The notes beneath the pieces are model-generated. The model was not told the origin of the DNA and did not search any database. It saw nothing but the letters and a program-made list of their open reading frames with translations. Made by a program: the position numbers and the translations under genes. Source: Xylaria sp. FL1777 (Eukaryota; Ascomycota; Sordariomycetes; Xylariales; Xylariaceae). From it: a stretch of DNA of 28,565 nucleotides. Below are positions 21,201-28,565 of this stretch, piece by piece. Positions within the stretch are counted from its first letter, which is position 1, and the number at the start of each line of letters is the position of its first letter. The stretch lies in NCBI GenBank assembly GCA_022578965.1, contig MU400878.1:1-28565 (forward strand), read 5' to 3'.

Positions 21201-23987
21201 AAAGTTCTAAATTAGCAAAAGGCTTAAAGCTAGCAATAGTTATTAGCTTATTTGCTAAATTATTAGCAATTAAATTAGTACAGTTTTTTTTTCTGTATTA
21301 TTATAGCTTTATATAACTAATTTAAACTTTTTATATAGCTTAATTGTTTTTTTTTTGACTTTTTATATAAGGCAAAACTTAAAAATTTAAATGTTATTAT
21401 GTTTATTTAGATTATATTTTACAAACTAGAAAATACTTTATATAACAAAATTATTAATTTTTATAACGTTTGATTTTTTAAATAAAGCGCTAAAAGTGTT
21501 AATAATGCTGTTTTTATATAACTTTACTGCTAAAGCGTAGTTTTGTTTTTTTTTTAAAGTTAAAAACAAGTTGCTAATGTTTTATATAAATGCTATAAAA
21601 AAGTTCTTAGCTTTTTTAGGTTTTTTGCGTTTTTTTTGTACAGCTAGTTTTATAGCTAGTTTTGCAGCAGTTATGTTTTTTTTTTTACTATTTGCTAAAG
21701 TATGTTTAGTTATATAATAATATAGCTTAACTTATATTTATTTAAAGCAAATTAAGCTGTTTATAAAATTAATAATTATGTTAGGTTTTTTAATTAATTG
21801 TATTTTGTATGGTTTTTTTTAGCTTTGTTTTTTATGCTATATAAAGATTTTATTGCGTAAAAGTAAAAATAATATTTTGTATAAAGCTAGCTTATTACGT
21901 TCGTAAATTATACAGCTAATTTTAACTTTTGCTTGTTTTTTATAAAGCATTTTTATAGCTTTTTTAACTGCTTTAGCTTTTTATACAATATTTAACAAAA
22001 AGAAAAAATCTTAATTAACCTTTAAATATGCTTTAAATATAAAAAGCGTTAAAATTAAGCTATTAAGTTTTGCAGTATTATTTAAAACTTTAACTGTTAT
22101 TTATAAAATTAACTTATTTTTTGTATAATAACTTAGTTTAACTTTTAATATGTTATATATATAACAAAAAAGTTTATATGCTTTTTTTATTTTGCTAATA
22201 GCTTAGTAAGCTTTAATAGGTATTTTTTAGCACTTTATACTTATAATTCTAGCTTAGTTTTAAAATTCTTTAAACAAAAAGTTTGTGCTAAAGTTATATA
22301 TAATATAGTTTAAAAGTTTTTAATATATATTAATTTAGCACTTATATAAAGCTTTTTAAATGTTTTATATAAATATAAATTTTAAAAATATAGCTACTTA
22401 AAATAATATAGCTATATTAATTATATATAAAACCTGTTTGTTGTTTATTTATATAGCATTAATTATAACTTTATAATTAAAATTGCAGTTATTTTTAATT
22501 ATAAACTTAAAATAACAAAGTATTTAGTTATATAACTAACAATAATAATAAAACTTCTAAATTTTTTTTAAAGCAAAGCAATTAATATTATAGCTTATAT
22601 AACTAAACATATTATATAGTTTTTCTATATAAAGGTATTTAAAGCATTTATAAAGCTTTTAAAGTTTTGTTTTCGTAAAGTATAAACTTGCTTTATATAA
22701 GCTAGTATTAAAAAATAAGTGTTTTTATTTCTATACAACAAGAATAGTTTTTTTGTTTTGTTATATAATAACGTTTTTTGTGTTATTAAAGTATGCTTTT
22801 AAACAATTAGTGTTTTTTAATAAAAATAAAAAAAAAGTAAAAATATTTAAAATATAATATATAGTTATACTAAGGGCATTTTTTATTTATATAGTGCTTA
22901 TAGCATTTATAGTATTACTTTTGCTAAAATAAATATAAGCGTTATTTAAAGTTTAATTAATTTTTGTACGAAAATATATTTAAAGGTATACTTTTAATTA
23001 AGCTTTTTTTACTGTTAAATAATTAAAAGCACTAATATTTTAAAGTTTATTTTAGTAGTTCGTATAATAATAATTACTTAATATAAACTAATTATATAGT
23101 ACTATTGTTTTATAGTTTTAAATATTTTTTTTTGTTGTATAATAAAAAAATATACTATTTATTAAATATTAAGTAGTTTAATTATTAAATTTTTTATTAA
23201 TATTTTTAGCATTGTTGTTTAACTTTAGATATTTTTTGCATTTTGTTACGTATAAAAAGAATTTTTTTAAAGTAAGTTTTTAGCTATAAATTATTTTATG
23301 CAAATTAAAGAATATATTTTTTGCACGAGCTTTTTTTTAAAAGATATAGCGTATTAACTAGTAGCTTTTTTTTTAGCAAACAAAGTATTTTTTGTTTATA
23401 TAAAAGTTTTAGTTTTTTTAGTTATAGCTTTAAAAGTAGCTTAGCTGTTTAATTAATTAACTTAATAACTTTAATGTAAATTTAAATTATTAGTTTTTTA
23501 TATAGCTATAGTTATATTTTTAGTTTATAAAGTATAACTTATTGTTTTTTTATACGAAAGTTTTTGTTATATTATTTAACACTATATATAAGCATGCTTA
23601 TAAGTTAGCAAAAAATCTTTTATATATAAGTTTTTAAAAAATTAACGCTATAGCTAACTTTAATACACTTTAATATGCTTATATAATGTTTATATTTAAT
23701 TAAATTTTGCTTTAGTAATTAGTATTAAACGTTTGCTATGCTTTTTTAAGCTTGTTAAGCATTAATTTAAGTATTTTATATAAAGCTAAGTTTAGGTTTT
23801 TTTTTTTTATTTATATAAAAAAAACTATTGTTTAGTTAGCTTAATACTAGCTATAGTTTATATTAATATTAAAGTAAGTATTTATTATACAGTATATTTT
23901 ATTTTAAGTTTTGTTTAAACTAATGTAGTTAATAAAAAAGTTCTTTGTATAACTTTTTAAAATATATAAAAATATAGCGTAGTATTA
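21200..23987 (-). pseudogene. Element F upstream pol region (integrase, protease or gag expected)
   Basis: This is the 5' part of the copia polyprotein by position. Long readable segments exist on the - strand, for example ANSKKKNITAAKLAIKLAV and QKKRKKPKKAKNFF near 21720-21600, which looks like the basic linker between integrase and RT. Another is TLRKQNFKSFINALNTFI near 22650, which could be integrase core. I could not place the H-H-C-C or D-D-E residues, nor a gag zinc knuckle. Homology search of a stop-masked translation would decide. The 5' end is lost at the insertion of element C. Confidence 0.45.
23983..23987 (+). repeat. Presumed left target-site duplication TATTA of element C
   Basis: The five bases directly before C's LTR. 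The partner copy lies beyond the right edge of the window, so this is an expectation from the family and from element B. Confidence 0.4.
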
Positions 23988-24504
23988 TATAACGGACCTG
24001 TTATACATTAATATAACAGGTTTACTTTTAAGGTCTTAATTTGCAAATAACAATAAAATCCTTAACAGTAATCCGTTAAGGAGGTTTTTAAGGTACTTTT
24101 ACTACTATGCATTAATAAAGGTCTTAAAAAATTAAAAGTAATAAATATATTAGTGCTTAGTAGTTATAAGAAAATTAATAGCTAAAAAGCTAAAAACTAA
24201 ATAAATAACTAAATATAAAAAGTATATAATTATATAAACAAAGAAAACAGTAGTAATAATTTATAAACGTTGCTTTTTTTAATAAATTTAACGCTATATT
24301 GTTTTAAATTTAAAGCTTAATAAACTTAACGCTTAAGTCTGTTAAATCTAAAGCTTAATAAACTTAACGCTTAAGTTTATTAAGTTTATGCATTAAACCC
24401 TTATAGTAGTTTAAATACATATTTTTTTAACAAATAGAACTTTTTTTGCGTATGCTTTTTTTACACTTAGCCTTTAACTAGCCTAGTTAACTTATTTTAT
24501 AACA
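23988..24504 (-). repeat. 3' LTR of element C (517 bp, variant)
   Basis: On the + strand it starts TATAACGGACCTG (least mutated start of the four) and ends TTTTATAACA. The first 250 bp align with the A and B LTRs; the middle differs. The purine tract follows on the inner side as a T run (24508-24519). A terminal inverted repeat lies at 23997-24020. Confidence 0.88.
24311..24375 (-). repeat. Two 27-bp repeats with 38-bp period in the LTR of element C
   Basis: Identical 27-bp copies at 24311-24337 and 24349-24375 (TAAAGCTTAATAAACTTAAC, then GCTTAAG), separated by 11 bp. They replace the 26-bp repeats of A and B at the equivalent place and share the AAGCTTA word. Confidence 0.9.
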
Positions 24505-25100
24505 TTATTTTTTTTTTTTCGTAATTGTTGTTTTAACAATTTTATATTTCTTTTTTTGTAAGTTTTCTTTTTTTATTTTTTGTTTTTTGTTTTCTACGCT
24601 TATTATATCTAGTAAGGTTTTTAAAAAACCTTGCTTATTGCGTTTTAAATAAAAGGCTTAACAAAACTTTGCGTTGCTTTTTTTTATTAAACTAAAATTA
24701 ATTAAAATAGCTTTATATTTTTGCTGCAATCGTTATAACACAAAATGTTTAATATTAAAATCTAACTTTAATTAATATATTAAATATATTATAGCTAAAC
24801 AAGCAAATTATAATGCTAAAAGTTTATTTTTAAAGCAAATATAACAGCTTACTTTTTAGTACAAAAAGCTAAAAAATAAATTAAACTTGCTAATAAAAAA
24901 ACATAAAAAAATAAGTGTAAAAATCTGCTGTTTTAAGCAACAAAAGAAATTATAGCAAAAAAAAATAACTATTACTATAGCTTATAGTTTAAATAATTTA
25001 AAAAAGCTTAAGCAAATTAAAGCAAAAAAGCGCTATATAGCCAAAAAACAAAAATAGTATATTAAAGCAGTACAGCTATTACTAGTTGTTTTTTTAAAGT
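24505..25100 (-). other. Element C 3' untranslated region, not shared with A and B
   Basis: Apart from about 100 bp next to the LTR, this stretch does not align with the A/B 3' region. It holds AAAAAGC-rich and GCAAATT words and no domain I can recognise on either strand. Homology returns close to the chromodomain end. Confidence 0.65.
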
Positions 25101-28100
25101 TTAATTAAAACGCGCTAAACGCTTCGTTTAAAATTAATTCTTTTTTTTTAGCTTTAGCCGGTTAAAATATTAACAGTAAAACTAGTTTATAATTATTTTA
25201 GCAGTTTTTAAGTGCTTTTTAAGTTTTTAAGTATTATTAATATATAAGTATTTTTTTTATTTAATAAAATACTTAACGTTGTTATTATTTTAACAAAAAT
25301 CTAATATATTTTTAACTTTATAAATGTTTTAATTTATTTTTATTTTTAGTTATATTTCAATAAATGTTTTAATAAGTGCTAGTTTTAATAAAAAAATGTA
25401 AAAAATAAAATAGATTTATATATTCTTTAGTAATAATAGTTTATAGTTAGTAAGTAAAATAACTTCTTTAATTTTAAAAAAACTAAATTTTTTAAATTTT
25501 AATTTATTGCTTAGTTGTTTTGTTTTAATTTAAAAAATATTAATGTTTGCGTTTTATTTTTATTATAGCAAATAAACCTTATTTTCTTTTTTAAAAATTA
25601 GTTTTTTAGTTTGTTTTTTATTATAGTATACTAATATTTATTGTTATAAAAATTAAAAATATAATTATAGTTTAGCTTATAGCGTTTTAATTTCCGTTAT
25701 AATAGTTTTTGCTTAAAGTACTATAATTAAAATAACAAATGCTTTTATTAATGTTTTTTTTTGTTTTTTAATAATTGCTTGCTATTTATAAATAGCTTTA
25801 TACAAAAATATATTTATATTTTCGTTTGTTAATATATTATATAAAATTTATGCTATTAATAATAGTTTTACTTAATTGTTTTATTAGTAATTAATATAAC
25901 TTTATAAATATTATTTTAATATTTAGTTTAGTTTTTTTGTTTGTTTATTTATTTATAAATAATAAGCAGTTAAAAACTTTAGTTTAACATTAATAAGTTT
26001 AAAAAAGCTAGTTTTAAACTTAAAAGTAAACAATTTATTTTAGTTTAAAACAATCTTTTTTAGTAGTTTATACTTGTTTAAATATTAGCATATAAAGGCG
26101 TATATAAATTATTTAGCTATTATATTTTCTTTAAACAGTAAAAAGTAAGCATACTTAGTAAATCTATTAATAATAACTTATATTTTATTATATTATACTT
26201 TTATAACTAAATTAATTAATAAAAATAATGCTATAATAAAATCTTAAACAATAATATACTATGCTTATTTAAATATTTATATAAGTTATAATAGTTTATA
26301 AAGCTTATATTAAGCTACTTTAGCTTTATTATAAATATTGCACCTTTTTATAATAAATTTAACTATATTTTATAGTTTTAAAAAATTATATTTTTTTTGT
26401 AATTATTAGATTATTTTTGTTGCTTTTTAATGTTTATATAATAAGTATTCGTAAAATTCCTTAATAAATTTGTTTCGTAAAAATTCCAGTAAATAAACTT
26501 TATATTTATATATTAGCTTATTATTCTTTAATCTTTTATGCTTTTATAGCTATACTAACTTTTTTAAGTTATAAGCTTATTATAGCTATATATTTATAAA
26601 GTTCTTAAATATAACTTTAATTTTTAAGCTTTTATTTTTTTAAGAATATAATACTTAAATGTTTTTTTTTAGAACTTTAAATCCTTTTTAACTTTGTTAA
26701 CTAAGTATATTTGCTTAAATGTTTTTTTTTCTCTTAATATAACATATTTTAAAGTTAAACTTAAAAAAAAAAACCATTTAATTTTTATATTGTTTAATAA
26801 TCTTTTATATAGTTATAAATTTTGTTAAGTTTTAATAATTTAAATAAATCTTAATTAGCTTTATAGTTTTTATAAAAAACAGTTTTTATTTTTTAAGTGC
26901 TATAATAATTATAAATAGTTCTTTGTTATATATAAAATATTATAATGCTATATTTTGTAGTGCTTTAAAATAATAAGCTACTAAGTGCTATTTTTTGTTA
27001 TTTTTTAGTTGTTTTAAAACTTCTGCAATTATACTATTTAAAGCATTTATTTTTAACTTTTTCTTTTTTTATAAATTAAGTAGTTTAACTATAAAGTTAA
27101 AAATAACTTTTAGTTTTAGTTTTTTAAAAGCTTTTTAAGCTTTTTTTAAAATTAAAAAGAACTTTTTTTTATATTTTTTCTTTGTATACTTTATAAAATA
27201 AAATGCCATTTTTTTAAAGTTTTAAATTAACATTTAAACATAATTTAAAAATTCTAATGCTTATTATATATTTATAATAATAGCTAAATTAAATATTTTC
27301 TAGTTTTATATTGTATTAATTTTTAACTATTAAATCTATATTTGTTTTAAAGTAATTATAAATCTTAAAAAGTTAATTTTTTATATATGCTATATATACT
27401 TTTTTATATTAAGTTGTAATTTTGCTTGTTTAAATGTTTTTAATACTTAAATTACATGTTTTTTATGTTTTTTTAGTGTTTTAAAGTAAATCAAGATATT
27501 ATTTAAATAAATAAACATAAATTTGTTTAAAAACTTCTGTAAAATTATTATTATTATGTATTAAAAGCTAGCTAATATATTTTATAGTTTTTATAGCATA
27601 ACTATATACTTATATAGTTTATATATTGTTTATATAGCAGTTTTTTATTTTTTTTCTTTAGTTATTTTAATAGCATAATATTTATTTAAAATATTAATTA
27701 TTATAAATTATTTTGTTTAGCTAATGTTTTCTTTTATAATTACTAGTAAAGTAAAAAAATATTTATTTATAATAATAATTATGTTTAATAATTAATAATT
27801 AACTATTATTTGCTATATTAGTTTTTCTTTTTTATTAATTAGTTGTTTTTTATTTTTTATTTTAAGTACTAGTATTATAAAATATTTAACAAATAACTAA
27901 AATTCTTTTAAGAATTCTTTTGCTAAGTTTTTTTAAATGTATTTTTATAAAACGTTTGTTTTATTTAAGCTTATGTAATATATTTAATAAAGCTTTAGTT
28001 AACATTTTTTTTTAATAAAAATATAATAATTTTATAAGCTATATTTAAAAAGTTCTTTTTTTTTTTTTTTTTTAAATAATTTATAAAATTTATAATATAC

Positions 28101-28200
28101 CTTTAGTATTTTATTTAAAATTTCTTTTGCAATTTTTCTAATTTTCTTGCTTTATTTCTTACTTTTTTAATTAATAGTTTTTATTTTCTATTAGATTAAA
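25100..28200 (-). pseudogene. Element C pol remnant: RT, RNase H, integrase, chromodomain
   Basis: Collinear with element B pol. The chromodomain lies about 25335-25190; the integrase core mirrors A 1030-1400 at about 26230-25850. The RT active site again reads YLNNILIYF with the Asp pair as Asn-Asn at 27503-27498; the following Ile and Leu codons (ATC TTG) are less mutated than in B (ATT TTA). Stops replace Trp, Gln and Arg codons throughout. Length of the shared internal part (24505-27276) is close to that of B and A. Non-functional. Confidence 0.85.
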
Positions 28201-28565
28201 AAGTTGCTAATTTTTAACTATAATATTTTTAAAATAATGTTATAATTAAATATATTAGCAATATTTAATATAATTTGTTTTTTGTATTTTTATATAAATA
28301 TATTAAAAAGTTTAGTTTTTTTAAGTATATAACTATTATTATAGTTAGAAATATTTTTATTAAATCTTTTAATCTTTTAAAATTTTTGCTTATATTTTTA
28401 GAAAATTTTATTTTGTTTTACTACTTTAAGTAAAATTATATTAGCTTATGCTTTTAAGTTAATTAAAATATTATATTTTTTTTTTTAATATATAAGTTTA
28501 ACTTTAAATTAGTTTTACTAATTATTGCATTAAACTTTACGTAAAGCTTTAGTTTTTTTAGCTAT
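28201..28565 (-). pseudogene. Element C protease-region remnant, cut by the window edge
   Basis: Matches element B from 8540 to 8915 and fragment D from 16517 onward. By position this is the region between gag and RT. I cannot see an active-site motif. It continues beyond the window. Confidence 0.65.

Larger units (their letters stand above)
18315..23987 (-). mobile_element. Element F: Ty1/copia retrotransposon, RIP-degraded
   Basis: A - strand element recognised by a copia-type RT followed by RNase H at the C-terminal end, the copia gene order. It fills the gap between fragment D and element C. The right end is cut by C; the 5' LTR is not seen. The left end at the D junction begins TATTAAATAGG, which could be a mutated TG start of the 3' LTR, but I found no second copy to prove it. 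Its sequence shares nothing obvious with the gypsy elements beyond the same mutational pattern. Confidence 0.75.
23988..28565 (-). mobile_element. Element C: 3' half of a variant A/B-family chromovirus
   Basis: Coding on the - strand; the 3' LTR is at the left (23988-24504) and pol runs from the right edge down to about 25100. From about 25100 to 28565 it is collinear with element B 5450-8915. Its LTR is longer (517 bp) and carries different tandem repeats, and about 24650-25090 is unrelated to the A/B 3' region. So it is a subfamily, not a simple copy. It interrupts copia element F. The 5' half lies right of the window. Confidence 0.88.

Noticed and set aside
1..28565. Mitochondrial or Plasmodium-like AT-rich genome
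   Set aside because: No rRNA, tRNA or respiratory genes; all recognised proteins are fungal-type retrotransposon proteins with transition-type decay.
1..28565. A novel defence, toxin or biosynthetic system
   Set aside because: I examined both strands for non-transposon domains and found none; every confidently readable stretch belongs to gypsy or copia elements.

Overview
The window is a block of dead, nested LTR retrotransposons from what is most likely a filamentous ascomycete. Its GC content is about 13-20% on the lines I counted by hand. I see no intact host gene, rRNA, tRNA, CRISPR array or prokaryotic feature. The copies are riddled with C-to-T and G-to-A transitions but show almost no indels. 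Gln and Trp codons have become stops, Pro has become Leu/Phe, Asp has become Asn and Cys has become Tyr. This is the signature of repeat-induced point mutation (RIP) or a similar cytosine-directed process.

Layout: element A (1-3278, + strand, 3' half of a Ty3/gypsy chromovirus ending in a 494-bp LTR). Then the left piece of element E (3284-4357, + strand, a second Ty3/gypsy family, gag). Then element B (4363-11980, - strand, a complete 7,618-bp copy of A's family with two 468-bp LTRs and a perfect ATATG target duplication). B sits inside E's protease. E resumes at 11986 and runs through protease, reverse transcriptase, RNase H, integrase and chromodomain to a 3' LTR ending at 16505. Next is fragment D (16506-18314, - strand), a piece of the A/B family without LTRs (gag zinc knuckle to the start of RT). 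Next is element F (about 18315-23987, - strand), a Ty1/copia element recognised by its RT and RNase H. Last is element C (23988 to beyond the right edge, - strand), a diverged subfamily of A/B.

The order of insertion can be read from the junctions. D is oldest. E and probably F interrupted D, A and B interrupted E, and C interrupted F. A and B lie tail-to-tail as a 3.28-kb inverted repeat around 1.08 kb of E gag.

The genes encode retrotransposon functions only: Gag (particle), protease (processing), RT/RNase H (cDNA synthesis), and integrase with a chromodomain (targeting to heterochromatin in chromoviruses). None can work now: the RT Asp-Asp pair is Asn-Asn in all four RT copies visible here. 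The points most worth a second look are the mutational context (surviving C almost always follows a purine), a candidate -1 frameshift site at the E gag/pol junction, and the divergent LTR/3' end of element C.
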